Positions 47,995 to 59,016 of a DNA stretch of 64,000 nt are shown here, in pieces. Each line of letters starts with the position of its first letter. The first letter of the stretch is position 1. The notes under the pieces were generated by a model. That model saw only the letters and a program-made list of their open reading frames with translations. It ran no database searches and had not been told where the DNA came from. Both the position numbers and the translations under genes were made by a program. The stretch lies in the NCBI GenBank assembly GCA_949752745.1, contig OX457025.1, positions 98,939,587 through 99,003,586 of the forward strand, written 5' to 3'. This DNA is from Protula sp. h YS-2021 (Eukaryota > Annelida > Polychaeta > Sabellida > Serpulidae).

Positions 47995-48078
47995 GGGGTG
48001 ACGGTTAGCTCAATCGGTAAGGGCGTTGGTCCTGTAATCCTATGGCCCCTGGTTCGAATCCGGCCAGGGGTGGAAAGC
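47995..48078 (+). mobile_element. tRNA-derived SINE head
   Basis: The A box TAGCTCAATCGG (48006-48017) and B box GGTTCGAATCC (48051-48061) are at normal RNA polymerase III spacing. The would-be acceptor stems do not pair, so it is a tRNA relative in a SINE, not a working tRNA gene. Confidence 0.55.
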
Positions 48079-48942
48079 GGGGATTGACTTTCGGTCAAAT
48101 TGCCACAGCTAAACGACTGCACAGGATTATTCACCACCACTGAATTCAACATTAGCACATTCCTTTATAAAAAAGGATTTCAGCTTTATATTTAATAATT
48201 CTGTAGAAATAGGATTAAACAGCGAAACTTCGGATAACTGGGGAAAAGAAATGAAGTTAAAACGTGCACAAGAGAATATATTGACCCTGGTTGATGTTCC
48301 ATTTGAGTAAAAAGACCAGAAACAAATTTATAGTTATAAGTGTTTAAAGGAGACAGACCAATTTTTTTTTTTTTTGGGGGGGGGGGGGGGGGTGCGGGGG
48401 GGGGGTGCGGAATAGCCAAATCGAATAAAGCTGCACTGGAAATATATCCAATCGGTCAGCTTGTCAGTTTATTTTGAACTTATTAGTTACGAAATATACA
48501 GTGTTTGCTTTACGGTGTAAGCCAATCTCCACTTGGAAAAAGATAAGCTTTGAGGTTTTCCAGAGGTACCCCAAGTTTTCAAGTACATTATCAGTCTGGA
48601 ATAAAACAATATTGTGGTAACATAAATATTAACACCTATCCTCTGAGGTGATTGAACAAACACATAGTACCGATATTAAATAAATACACTAAAGTTTGCC
48701 TTAAGGACACCCTTTGTATTAAAAATACCTGTGAGTTAGGAACATTTTACGTCAGAGTGTTTTGATCTCTATTTGACTTCAGTACTAAAAATGTGTATAA
48801 TAAAGACGCTAGGCTATTAAAGACTAGAGACGGTATTTTTGTTCCCATGTCAAGTCTCACACTAAAGTCGACCTGTCGAACAGTCTTGTATCTCATAAAG
48901 TAAAGGATGAACATCAGACGCTTTTCATGCTGCAGAGTATTG
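48079..48942. other. Non-coding stretch before the Polinton
   Basis: Contains T-run/G-run sequence at 48361-48410. Nothing else supportable. Confidence 0.35.
48937..48942. other. Predicted target-site duplication of the outer Polinton (left copy)
   Basis: GTATTG directly precedes the inferred AG terminus. The right copy would lie beyond the window. Confidence 0.45.
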
Positions 48943-48976
48943 AGTAGGTAGGAAATGGGGGTTTCAGCCCACTTGA

Positions 48977-48984
48977 TGACGTCA
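48977..48984. promoter_or_regulatory. Subterminal TGACGTCA palindrome (outer Polinton)
   Basis: It begins 34 bp from the inferred terminus. A second copy is at 49003-49010. TGACGTCA is the CRE consensus, but an integrase or replication role is equally possible. Confidence 0.5.
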
Positions 48985-49099
48985 TACTGTCTGGACCGGA
49001 AGTGACGTCATAGGCGTGGTCATGGCAACGAAGTAAACATGGCAACGCAGTGGTGTAGTCATGGAAACGAAGCTTAGCCAAGCCTAGCCATGGTAACAT

Positions 49100-49350
49100 A
49101 GCCAAAGTGAGGACCCACCCCAGGCGGCAGTCGGGACAGACCCTATGGTAAGAAGTGATGACCTCCCCCCCTAGCCAGCAGTCAGGACCCCCCCCCAGGC
49201 GGTAGTCGGGACAGACCCCCCTAGCCAGCAGTCAGGACCCTCCCCCCAGGCGGCAGTCGGGACAGACACCCCCTAGCCAGCAGTCAGGACCCCCCAGGCG
49301 GCAGTCGGGACAGACCCCCCCTAGCCAGCAGTCAGGACCCCCCCTAGGCG
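49100..49350. repeat. Subterminal C-rich minisatellite of the outer Polinton
   Basis: About five units contain CAGTCAGGACCCCCC, AGGCGGCAGTCGGGACAGAC and CCCCCTAGCCAG. The inner Polinton has an analogous but different C-rich array at the same place. Confidence 0.85.
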
Positions 49351-49509
49351 AGCAACATTTTGTGAAGTCAGCATGCCACATCAGCAAAAGTTACACACCA
49401 CAATTTGCTCACATCAGAGGGGTATATAAGGGATGAGCACCCGACAACAACAGTGACAACAGTGACAACAGTGGAAACAGTGATAACTATTTCGGTAAGT
49501 GTTTATTGA

Positions 49510-49755
49510 AACTTTGTAAACAAAAGTGAACTTTGCAAACAAACTTTGTAAACAAACTTTATAAACAAACTTTGTAAACAAACTTTGTAAACAAACTTTG
49601 TAAACAAACTTTATAAACAAACTTTGTAAACAAACTTTGTAAACAAGATTTGTAAATAAACTTTGTAAACAAGATTTGTAAACAAACTTTGTAAACAAAC
49701 TTTGTAGGCAAACTTTGGTTATTTGCTTAATTGAAACTTTGTAAACAAACTTTCG
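49510..49755. repeat. 13-bp minisatellite (ACTTTGTAAACAA)n in the outer Polinton end
   Basis: About 17 copies with small changes. Upstream, at 49423, TATATAAGG may be a core promoter. Confidence 0.9.
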
Positions 49756-49859
49756 TTATATTTAGTCGATTTGTATGAAAATTTCACTGTTTGATTTCGT
49801 TTTATATCTAGTTTTAACATGATCACAGACTATTTGCGCAGCGTTTTGTATGCATATTT

Positions 49860-50330
49860 ACCGCCATTTTAACTTTGTAAAAACTTATATAACTTTCATT
49901 ATACTTGACCGATTTACATGAAAATTTCACCATTGGATTACAGTGGTTCTTCGCGGATGAATACCATTTGGCGGATGAATACCATTTGACTTCACCGCTA
50001 GATGTCTCTGCTGTGCAGCAGTGCAGCAGTGCAACTGTAAGTGAGACATTCAAGCAACTATCTGCTGAGTCAACAATTTTTAAACACGTTTGAAAAGTTA
50101 CACACCATATTTTGATTACAAGTAAGTAGCTTAAAGCATGAGTGAAACATATATGTCAACCAGTGGTAAATTCTGATGAGTCAGCAATTTTAACAATTTT
50201 TGAAAAGTTACACACCATATTTTGATTACATCAAAGTGGTATAAATTCTGCTGAGTTAACACACCATCGAAGTGATATAAAAGGAAGAGTGAAACGTGTA
50301 TTTTTACCCATTTCAGTTCTAGCAACAGCA
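49860..50330. repeat. Region shared by outer and inner Polinton ends
   Basis: CGCGGATGAATACCATTTGG, CGCTAGATGTCTCTGCTGTG and TTACACACCATATTTTGATT occur here and, in the same order, at 52670-52910 and inverted at 57220-57480. This establishes common descent of the two elements' terminal regions. Confidence 0.85.
50276..50284 (+). promoter_or_regulatory. TATA box of the outer polymerase gene
   Basis: TATAAAAGG, 67 bp before the putative ATG at 50343. The same motif stands 59-62 bp before the other left-end genes of both elements. Confidence 0.6.
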
Positions 50331-50342
50331 ACAACAACAACG

Positions 50343-51868
50343 ATGGCAAAAGTCTAATGTCATGATTGTAATGTGACATTTCCATTGTTTGTGGAATTGT
50401 TTGTGGCACATACATGCAAACCAGCTAGGATGAAACGTGCTCATGAAGAGCTTGTTGAGCAGATTGAAGTCAAGAGACGAAAGACCTTATAAGATGTTGA
50501 AAGACCTGATCCAGTCCTCTGCTGTGGATGTGCAACGATATTTTCATCTTTGGATGCGTTTGAGACGCATGTATGCATGATGGAAAATGTTTCAAAGAAA
50601 GAAAAGAGAGGTCAAGTAGGCAGAGGTAGAAGAGTGAGTATTGGTGGAAACGCACAGGAAAGACGGTTTGAGCCTGAAGATGGATCGGATTTACTACTTG
50701 AAATGCGACAACAAGAGAACCGGATCAAGAGACATTTGCTAGAAACGTTAAACCATGGCATGAAGTGGTATATTGTGGTACATGCACGCTTCAAGAAACT
50801 GACGGCGAATGCTGAAGGCGTTATGGTAGAACAAGTGGATAATGCCTTCATCAGCAGTCCAACAATCCAGAGGATATTGAGCAGGACTTGCCAGAAGCCT
50901 ATAAACAATTGTTTACCAGGTTTGATGAACATGAGCGACAAGGTTCTGGCTGGGTGTTGGATAACATACTGTATATTGAGGTACATACAGCTACGTCAGC
51001 GCCTCTGGAAGCGAGTAGTTTTATCCCACTACCGAAGAAAGTGAAGAGTACAGAAGGTGCGTTAAACATTCAGAATGATGACAACAAGTGTTTCTTATGG
51101 TCCGTATTGGCTCACCTTCACCCTTCAACAAATAGAAACCCACAGCGTATGCATCAATACAAGACATTTGAGAAGGAATTGAAGGTGGAAGGCATGACAT
51201 TTCCCACACCGATTACGGACATTCCAAATTTGAAAAGGAGAATGATGTGTCTATCAATGTGTTTGGATATGAACAGGATGTAGTTGTTCCAATACAACTG
51301 AGTCGAAACACCAGTGCCAGAGAAATCAACTTATTTTTGATTAGCAATGACAAGAAAAGGCATTACTGCCTTATTAAGAATTTCAGCAGACTTATGTCTT
51401 ATCGATCAAAGCGTAAGGCTGCAACTTTTTATTGTTTCAACTGTCTTCACGGGTTTATACGACAAGATCTTTTAGACAAGCATCGCGAAGTGTGTGGCAA
51501 GCATGGAGCACAACGTTTATCATTCCTCAAGGAACATTCTTGAACATTCATCAAGTTCAAGAATGTAGCCAAACAACAGCGAGCGCCGTTTGTCATTTAT
51601 GCAGACTTTGAATGTTTCACTAAAAAGCATGAAGAAGGAGACAAGTATCAGCATCATCGTCCAAACAGCTTTGCCCATGTGGTTGTCAGTCAATATGATA
51701 CACGTGCACCAGTCGTGTATCGAGGAGAGAATGCCGTGAAAGTCTTTTTAGACCATATGGTGAATGAGCGTGATTGTGCATGGTTTACAACAGAAAAAGA
51801 AAATGGTGATGACTCATGAAGATGAAGAGCATTATAAGAACGCTGTCGATTGCTACATTTGTCATGAG
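50343..51868 (+). pseudogene. Polinton DNA polymerase B, 5' part (broken)
   Basis: This is the N-terminal region of a type B, protein-primed-type polymerase of Polintons, which copies the linear element. In order it shows a Cys/His cluster (CHDCNVTF, 50361 on), a second Cys/His cluster (about 50520-50580), the conserved CFLWSVLAHLHP block (about 51090-51125), HYCLIKN (about 51361), a C2H2-like segment starting CFNCLHGF (about 51437), and the exonuclease I motif YADFE (51598-51612). Breaks: an in-frame stop four codons after the ATG, another near 50490, frame changes near 50880, 51230 and 51760, and a stop at 51541-51543. The gene is cut at 51868/51875 inside a CxxC-H motif by the inner Polinton, and its other half resumes at 59023. 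Confidence 0.88.
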
Positions 51869-51874
51869 CCTCTA
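51869..51874. other. Target-site duplication of the inner Polinton, left copy
   Basis: CCTCTA, identical to 59017-59022. Confidence 0.93.
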
Positions 51875-54058
51875 AGTAGTAGGAAAATAAGGATTCGAAA
51901 ACAGGAAGTGACCTCATCAAACACCCCCCTCCCCCCTCCCCCCTCCCCCCCCTCCCCCCTCCCCCCTAGGGGTCGACTGTCAGAAGTGAGGACCCCCCCT
52001 CCCCCCCCAGGGGTCGACTGTCAGAAGTGAGGACCCCCCCTAGGGGTCGACTGTCAGAAGTGAGGACCCCACCTAGGGGTCGACTGTCAGAAGTGAGGAC
52101 CCCCCCCAGGACTGACAAAATTTTGTGATTTTAGCATAGTTATCCGTTTCAGACAATTTTAAGCAACTTTGGTTTTGAGGACCCCCCCCCCTCGGGCTGA
52201 GAAAATTTTGTGATTTTAGCATAGTTATCCGTTTCAGAGAATTTTAAGCAACTTTGGTTTTCATGACCCCCCCCCCCCCTTCTTACTTAAAATTGCGATA
52301 ACTTTCGTTATAGTTAACCGATTTGTATGAAAATTTCACCATTTGATTCAGTGTTATGTAAAGTTTTGTCATAAAGTAATCATGGGCTACTTGCGCAGCT
52401 GGCTGTGTGCATATTTATAGCATGTAGCCATTTTAACTTAAAACTGGGATAACTTTTGTTATTCTTGACCGATTTACCTCGAAATTTCACTGTTTGATTC
52501 GGTTTTCTATCTAGTTTTGACATAGTCATGGGCTATTTGCACAGCTGGCTGTATGCATATTTATAGCACGTAGCCATTTTAACTTAAAACTGGGATAACT
52601 TTTGTTATACTTGACCGATTTACATGAAAATTTCACCATTTTGTTCAGTTATTTCTTGTGTTATTTCGCGGATGAATACCATTTTGGCTTGACCGCTAGA
52701 TGTCTCTGCTGTGCAGCTCTACAACTGTATGTGGGACATTCTGCTGAGTCAGCAATTTTAACCAGTTTGAACAAGTTACACACCATATTTTGATTACATG
52801 TAAGTAGCATAAAAGCATGAGTGAAACATACATTTCAACCAGTGATAAATTCTGCTGAGTCAGCAATTTTAACAAATTTGAACAAGTTACACACCATACA
52901 CCATCGAAGTAGTATACCTTTTTGTTCTGCTTGGACAAACTTTTTTGTTTTTATGACTCTATGACATTATGTGACAACATGCGACTGTGACATTATGTGA
53001 CTTTATGTAATCTATGACATTATGTGACTCTCTATGACTTTTTTTTTTAACATAATAGCCATATTTCTATGTCTATTTTCACTATTATTATTATGCTAAT
53101 ATTTAATTAGTCATATTTCAATGGTTTTATTACAATAACCACACGCACACACAGCATAGGAATAAGTACATGAAAGGTCTCAGAGTGTGGGGAAACCAAT
53201 CAATAAATTTCAGAGTGCACTCGTTCAGAGCGTGGGAACGATCAATAATTTGAGAAGGAATGGGATTTTCCCTACGTTAAGTCCAATGTTATGTTTTATG
53301 TTATAGTAGTTGGAAAATGGTGCAAACTTTAGCAAATGTAGTTTTTGACAACATATGATATATAAAATAAGTTTTAGCATTTTACCATGGTACTTATTCA
53401 ACTATTCTAAAGTTATAGTTGTGCAGAAATGGTGGTTCTAGACAAACTTTAACAAATTTAGTTTTTCACGTTTCAAACAATTCTACCACTTGGTTGGTTG
53501 GTTGATTGTTGGAAAATGGGAAGTGAAAATGTGGATACTTATGTAGGAAAAACTGCACCCATTCAAACATGTGTTCGAATGGCAAGCCCATTTAAAAGAT
53601 GTGTTCGAATGGCAAGCCCATTCAAAACACGTGTTTGAATAATTTTTGGAAGATATTAGGTCGTGGTATTGTTCAACAAATTGTTCAACATGTTGTTGTT
53701 CAACATGTTCAACATGTTGTTCAACATGTTCAACATGTTGTTGTTCAACATGTTGTTGTTCAACATGTTCAACATGTTGTTGTTCAACATGTTCAACATG
53801 TTGTTGTTCAACATGTTCAACATGTTGTTGTTCAACATGTTCAACATGTTGTTGTTCAACATGTTCAACATGTTGTTGTTCAACATGTTCAACGTGTTGT
53901 TCAACATGTTCAACATGTTCTTCAACATGTTGTTGTTCAACAAGTTGTTGTATATAAAGCTATGTTTAAAGACTTTCTCATCATTTGAATTGTGTAGGTT
54001 GAACCGAAAGGATGTATCAATGCAACATTTGTTCGAAATCTTACAACTGACCACAAAG
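51875..54058. repeat. Left TIR of the inner Polinton (2.18 kb)
   Basis: In order: terminus, TGACCTCA at 51909 (one change from TGACGTCA), C-rich units with CTAGGGGTCGACTGTCAG (about 51960-52105), two 146-bp units (52290-52650), the region shared with the outer element, an AT-rich part with GTGACATTATG repeats (about 52950-53040), the AACATGTT array, a TATA box (53951) and the first 12 codons of a zinc-finger gene (ATG at 54012). Confidence 0.93.
53668..53950. repeat. Palindromic TTCAACATGTTG minisatellite, left TIR
   Basis: Tandem CAACATGTT palindromes in 9-, 12- and 21-bp combinations. All frames on both strands stay open, producing false ORFs. Confidence 0.93.
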
Positions 54059-54116
54059 GCAAACGTGGTAAAGTTATTTCTAAACATATTAAGTCAACTC
54101 ACTATAAAGTATAAAA
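54012..54116 (+). pseudogene. Duplicated zinc-finger start in the left TIR
   Basis: The same start as the right-hand zinc-finger gene (MYQCNICSKSYN). After codon 12 the TIR homology ends and a TGA follows in frame. In another frame a His-rich end (SKHIKSTHYKV) is open to 54116, hinting that a different finger gene once stood here. It cannot encode a full finger as it stands. Confidence 0.5.
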
Positions 54117-54118
54117 GG
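54110..54118 (+). promoter_or_regulatory. TATA box of the inner PC4-like gene
   Basis: TATAAAAGG, 62 bp before the ATG at 54172. Confidence 0.6.
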
Positions 54119-54171
54119 CAGCCGCCCTCAGACCTAACACACATTCTATATCAAAATACTGAAGTGTGAAC

Positions 54172-54737
54172 ATGTCTGGAGTGAGCGAGCAACAACTACC
54201 ATCTATGACAATGCCTGTAGAAAAGTCTGAGACAATGCCTACAGAAAATTTTATGGTAAAGCCTGAGACAATACCTACAGCAAAGTCTAAGGCAATGCCC
54301 ATGGTAAAGTCTAAGGTGAAGTCATGTCAGCAGCGTCAAAGCGACCACATCTTAGAAAGAGAAAAAGAGATGAGTTACCAGCTATGACGCCGCCGTGTAA
54401 AAAGCGAAAAATTAAGACAGAGCCTAAAATGAAGCGAGAACCAGAGTGTAAAGCTACTACCACCATGAAGAAGATGAGTGTAGACAATTTACCGGTTATG
54501 ATACCTATGAATGGAGAAATATATATTAAATTGGCGAAATATCAACAGAAAGTGATGGTTAACATTCGTGAATATATTACGGACCATACATCTGGGAGGT
54601 TACATCCTACCAAGAAGGGAATTTTGTTGTCATTGAACGATTGGTACATGCTGAAGAAGCAAATGACGTCAGTGGATCTCATGCTTCAGCAAATGGATTT
54701 GTATAAATGCAGTGACTGTCAGAAGATCGTTGAGTAG
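54172..54737 (+). CDS. PC4-like transcription coactivator / ssDNA-binding protein (inner Polinton)
   Basis: The C-terminal part in the frame 54324-54737 reads IYIKLAKYQQKVMVNIREY, GRLHPTKKGILLSLNDWYML, KKQMTSVD. This is the PC4/Sub1 fold signature: a beta-ribbon with V.IREY, then KKGI.L....W..L and a helix. A Lys/Arg-rich start (KRPHLRKRKRDE) resembles the basic N-terminal region of PC4 proteins. The upstream frame from the ATG at 54172 (MSGVSEQQLPSMTMP, with Lys-Ser/Met-Pro repeats) overlaps at 54324-54387 in a different frame. Either a frameshift separates them or translation starts at 54324. A PC4 protein could bind melted DNA during transcription or replication of the element (inference). 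AATAAA is at 55066-55071. Confidence 0.75.
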
Positions 54738-55344
54738 ACAGCGAGATGACTGTATACATTTTAACTGCATGACGAGCTTAGTGAATGCTATGATTTCATC
54801 ACCCTCAGTGTAGAAGATTAGAGCGAAGGTTTTGAAGCTTGACAAGGACTTGAAACTTAGCTTTGACTCACATGGACATATACATTTGATATGTAGTTCA
54901 AATTAAATTGTCTTCATATGTAGGCTATGAAATTAATATGATGTATGTTCATGTGAAGTCAGTTGTTATAAAATGTTAAGTTTTTGTGAATCTGCACATG
55001 TATTAACATAATATGTATTTGAAATAGTTTTGTTTGTATCATAATTGTACATATTTATGATAATCAATAAAAACACATATGGTGCTTTTCAAATTTTTAT
55101 TTTTCTCATACAATACTTGGATATAATACATAATAATACAATTCTTGAATATAATACATAATAATACAAAATTAACTATAATACCTAATATATGATATAT
55201 GGTTTACGCGTCAATTAAAACCACGTCAGGAACCTTGCGACTTTATATGTTGCAAAGCAAGACATATATTAATACACAACGCTTAAGCGAATAAAATATT
55301 ACAACATTTATAAAGTCTTTATCATGAAGTTTAGTCAAATAAGT
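54738..55344. terminator. Spacer between convergent genes with overlapping poly-A signals
   Basis: AATAAA on + (55066-55071) and on - (55101-55096) lie 25 bp apart, tail to tail. The same arrangement occurs in the outer element at 62764 and 62800. Confidence 0.55.
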
Positions 55345-56076
55345 CTATTTTTCTTCATCTGTTTCACTCTGCTCACTCTCCATGCCACTTTCTTCATCAC
55401 TGCTGTCATACTCCTCTTCCTTATCTAGTAGCTCTTCAAAGAATGCATTGTTTTTCCTTATAGCCGCCTTTAGTGCCTTTGAATACTTGTAATGTTTTTC
55501 ATCCACAAAGTAATTAAAGTCCTTTAAAATCTTTTGATAATGTTGGCTTTCTTCTAGACGCTGGGTATATTTGAATAGTCTCATAAACAGTTGTTTAAGT
55601 CCATGTTTATAAATGGGTCGAAGGTCATAGCTTGCTATTTCACGCGGATCTTCAAGTCCTTGTTCTTCATATTCTGAAACCTTTTCTTGAAATTTGTCAT
55701 CATAGTCATCGTAGACTTCTTGAACCATATCATACCAAACAGAGTCTATTTCTGACTCACTTTCAGAGTCTGTTTCTGACTCACTTTCAGAACTCCTGTC
55801 ATCGGCATCCTCACCACACCGCTCCATATGTTTGAGCAAAGCTTCTTCGCTGTTGTATAATGCACCACATTCTGTACAAACATGTACATTCTTTTCAGCC
55901 ATGTTAACGCTTTCACTTTCCATAGAAGACTCGTCGAAAGTTTCCGTGAAAGGTAGTTTTACAGGGTTTTCCATATCCGATTCTTCATCCACTTCTGACG
56001 TGTGAGCAACCTTTAAGTGTCTTTTAAGACTTTGTGGCCAGTTGTAAGATTTCGAACAAATGTTGCATTGATACAT
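55345..56076 (-). CDS. C2H2 zinc-finger protein with an acidic centre (inner Polinton)
   Basis: 243 codons, intact. Residues 4-25 form a classical C2H2 finger (C4, C7, H20, H25; MYQCNICSKSYNWP, LKRHLKVAH). A second motif near residues 66-88 (VCTECGALYNSEEALLKHM then ERC) is C2HC. A Ser/Glu/Asp-rich stretch (about 92-115) is followed by a helical, charged C-terminal half (YKHGLKQLFMRLFKYTQ; YKYSKALKAAIRKNNAFFEE) and an acidic tail. The first 12 codons lie in the TIR and are duplicated at 54012. A TATA box is 59-61 bp upstream. DNA binding is expected; the target is unknown. It faces the PC4-like gene tail to tail. Confidence 0.8.
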   Translation of the reverse strand: MYQCNICSKSYNWPQSLKRHLKVAHTSEVDEESDMENPVKLPFTETFDESSMESESVNMAEKNVHVCTECGALYNSEEALLKHMERCGEDADDRSSESESETDSESESEIDSVWYDMVQEVYDDYDDKFQEKVSEYEEQGLEDPREIASYDLRPIYKHGLKQLFMRLFKYTQRLEESQHYQKILKDFNYFVDEKHYKYSKALKAAIRKNNAFFEELLDKEEEYDSSDEESGMESEQSETDEEK

Positions 56077-56128
56077 CCTTTCGGTTCAACCTACACAATT
56101 CAAATGATGAGAAAGTCTTTAAACATAG

Positions 56129-56137
56129 CTTTATATA
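56129..56137 (-). promoter_or_regulatory. TATA box of the inner zinc-finger gene
   Basis: TATATAAAG on the - strand. Its mirror copy in the left TIR is at 53951-53959. Confidence 0.55.
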
Positions 56138-56142
56138 CAACA

Positions 56143-56470
56143 ACTTGTTGAACAACAACATGTTGAAGAACATGTTGAACATGTTGAACAACACGTTGAA
56201 CATGTTGAACAACAACATGTTGAACATGTTGAACAACAACATGTTGAACATGTTGAACAACAACATGTTGAACATGTTGAACAACAACATGTTGAACATG
56301 TTGAACAACAACATGTTGAACATGTTGAACAACAACATGTTGAACATGTTGAACAACAACATGTTGAACATGTTGAACAACAACATGTTGAACAACAACA
56401 TGTTGAACATGTTGAACAACATGTTGAACATGTTGAACAACAACATGTTGAACAATTTGTTGAACAATAC
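56143..56470. repeat. Palindromic AACATGTT minisatellite, right TIR
   Basis: Complement of the left array, with about two more 21-24 bp units. Confidence 0.93.
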
Positions 56471-57499
56471 CACGACCTAATATCTTCCAAAAATTATTCA
56501 AACACGTGTTTTGAATGGGCTTGCCATTCGAACACATCTTTTAAATGGGCTTGCCATTCGAACACATGTTTGAATGGGTGCAGTTTTTCCTACATAAGTA
56601 TCCACATTTTCACTTCCCATTTTCCAACAATCAACCAACCAACCAAGTGGTAGAATTGTTTGAAACGTGAAAAACTAAATTTGTTAAAGTTTGTCTAGAA
56701 CCACCATTTCTGCACAACTATAACTTTAGAATAGTTGAATAAGTACCATGGTAAAATGCTAAAACTTATTTTATATATCATATGTTGTCAAAAACTACAT
56801 TTGCTAAAGTTTGCACCATTTTCCAACTACTATAACATAAAACATAACATTGGACTTAACGTAGGGAAAATCCCATTCCTTCTCAAATTATTGATCGTTC
56901 CCACGCTCTGAACGAGTGCACTCTGAAATTTATTGATTGGTTTCCCCACACTCTGAGACCTTTCATGTACTTATTCCTATGCTGTGTGTGCGTGTGGTTA
57001 TTGTAATAAAACCATTGAAATATGACTAATTAAATATTAGCATAATAATAATAGTGAAAATAGACATAGAAATATGGCTATTATGTTAAAAAAAAGTCAT
57101 AGAGAGTCACATAATGTCATAGATTACATAAAGTCACATAATGTCACAGTCGCATGTTGTCACATAATGTCATAGAGTCATAAAAACAAAAAAGTTTGTC
57201 CAAGCAGAACAAAAAGGTATACTACTTCGATGGTGTATGGTGTGTAACTTGTTCAAATTTGTTAAAATTGCTGACTCAGCAGAATTTATCACTGGTTGAA
57301 ATGTATGTTTCACTCATGCTTTTATGCTACTTACATGTAATCAAAATATGGTGTGTAACTTGTTCAAACTGGTTAAAATTGCTGACTCAGCAGAATGTCC
57401 CACATACAGTTGTAGAGCTGCACAGCAGAGACATCTAGCGGTCAAGCCAAAATGGTATTCATCCGCGAAATAACACAAGAAATAACTGAACAAAATGGT

Positions 57500-58580
57500 G
57501 AAATTTTCATGTAAATCGGTCAAGTATAACAAAAGTTATCCCAGTTTTAAGTTAAAATGGCTACGTGCTATAAATATGCATACAGCGAGCTGTGCAAATA
57601 GCCCATGACGATGTCAAAACTAGATAGAAAACTGAATCAAACAGTGAAATTTCCAGGTAGATCGGTCAAGTATAACAAAAGTTATCCCAGTTTTCAGTTA
57701 AAATGGCTACATGCTATAAATATGCATACAGCCAGCTGTGCAAATAGCCCATTACTATGTCAAAACTAGATAGAAAACTGAATCAAACAGTGAAATTTCC
57801 AGGTAAATCGGTCAAGTATAACAAAAGTTATCCCAGTTTTCAGTTAAAATGGCTACATGCTATAAATATGCATACAGCGAGCTGTGCAAATAGCCCATGA
57901 CTATGTCAAAACTAGATAGAAAACTGAATCAAACAGTGAAATTTCCAGGTAAATCGGTCAAGTATAACAAAAGTTATCCCAGTTTTCAGTTAAAATGGCT
58001 ACATGCTATAAATATGCATACAGCCAGCTGTGCAAATAGCCCATGACTATGTCAAAACTAGATAGAAAACTGAATCAAACAGTGAAATTTCCAGGTAAAT
58101 CGGTCAAGTATAACAAAAGTTATCCCAGTTTTCAGTTAAAATGGCTACATGCTATAAATATGCATACAGCGAGCTGTGCAAATAGCCCATGACTATGTCA
58201 AAACTAGATAGAAAACCGAATCAAACAGTGAAATTTCCAGGTAAATCGGTCAAGTATAACAAAAGTTATCCCAGTTTTCAGTTAAAATGGCTACATGCTA
58301 TAAATATGCATACAGCGAGCTGTGCAAATAGCTCATGACTATGTCAAAACTAGATAGAAAACCGAATCAAACAGTGAAATTTCGAGGTAAATCGGTCAAG
58401 AATAACAAAAGTTATCCCAGTTTTAAGTTGAAATGGCTACATGCTATAAATATGCACACAGCCAGCTGCGCAAGTAGCCCATGATTACTTTATGACAAAA
58501 CTTTACATAACACTGAATCAAATGGTGAAATTTTCATACAAATCGGTTAACTATAACGAAAGTTATCGCAATTTTAAGTA
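57500..58580. repeat. 146-bp satellite inside the right TIR, seven copies
   Basis: ATGGCTAC starts at 57557, 57703, 57849, 57995, 58141, 58287 and 58433, exactly 146 bp apart. The inner copies are nearly identical, so the expansion is recent. The outermost ones match the two left-TIR copies best. Confidence 0.95.
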
Positions 58581-59016
58581 AGAAGGGGGGGGGGGGGGGT
58601 CATGAAAACCAAAGTTGCTTAAAATTGTCTGAAACGGATAACTATGCTAAAATCACAAAATTTTCTCAGCCTGAGGGGGGGGGGGGGGGGGGTCCTCAAA
58701 ACCAAAGTTGCTTAAAATTGTCTGAAACGGATAACTATGCTAAAATCACAAAATTTTGTCAGTCCTGGGGGGGGGGGTCCTCACTTCTGACAGTCGGCCC
58801 CTAGGGGGGGGGGTCCTCACTTCTGACAGTCGACCCCTAGGGGGGGTCCTCACTTCTGACAGTCGACCCCTGGGGGGGGGGAGGGAGGAGGGGGGTCCTC
58901 ACTTCTGACAGTCGACCCCTAGGGGGGGAGGGGGGGAGGGGGGGAGGGGGGAGGGGGGGAGGGGGGGTGTTTGATGACGTCACTTCCTGTTTTCGAATCC
59001 TTATTTTCCTACTACT

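Larger units (their letters stand above)
51875..59016. mobile_element. Inner, non-autonomous Polinton-like element, 7,142 bp, nested in the polymerase gene
   Basis: It begins AGTAGTAGGAAAATAAGG and ends with the exact complement (…TTTTCCTACTACT). It is flanked by the 6-bp duplication CCTCTA. AG...CT ends, 6-bp duplications and long TIRs are the published Polinton hallmarks. The TIRs (51875-54058 and 56030-59016) make up most of it. The 2-kb centre holds two convergent genes: PC4-like (+) and zinc finger (-). No polymerase, integrase, protease, ATPase or capsid gene is present, so movement would need proteins from another copy (inference). Confidence 0.92.
56030..59016. repeat. Right TIR of the inner Polinton (2.99 kb)
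   Basis: Reverse complement of the left TIR, longer by about 0.8 kb. The 146-bp unit is present seven times (57557-58580) against two on the left, and the AACATGTT array is about 45 bp longer. The outermost part has the intact TGACGTCA (58975-58982) and the G-rich complement of the C-rich units. Confidence 0.93.

Noticed and set aside
47995..48078. Functional tRNA gene
   Set aside because: A and B boxes are good but the acceptor strands do not pair and the anticodon arm is poor. Better explained as a SINE head.
53599..56537. Frames of 103-168 codons made of short repeats (for example LLFNMFNM, QHVQHVVV)
   Set aside because: Translation of the AACATGTT palindromic array in six frames.
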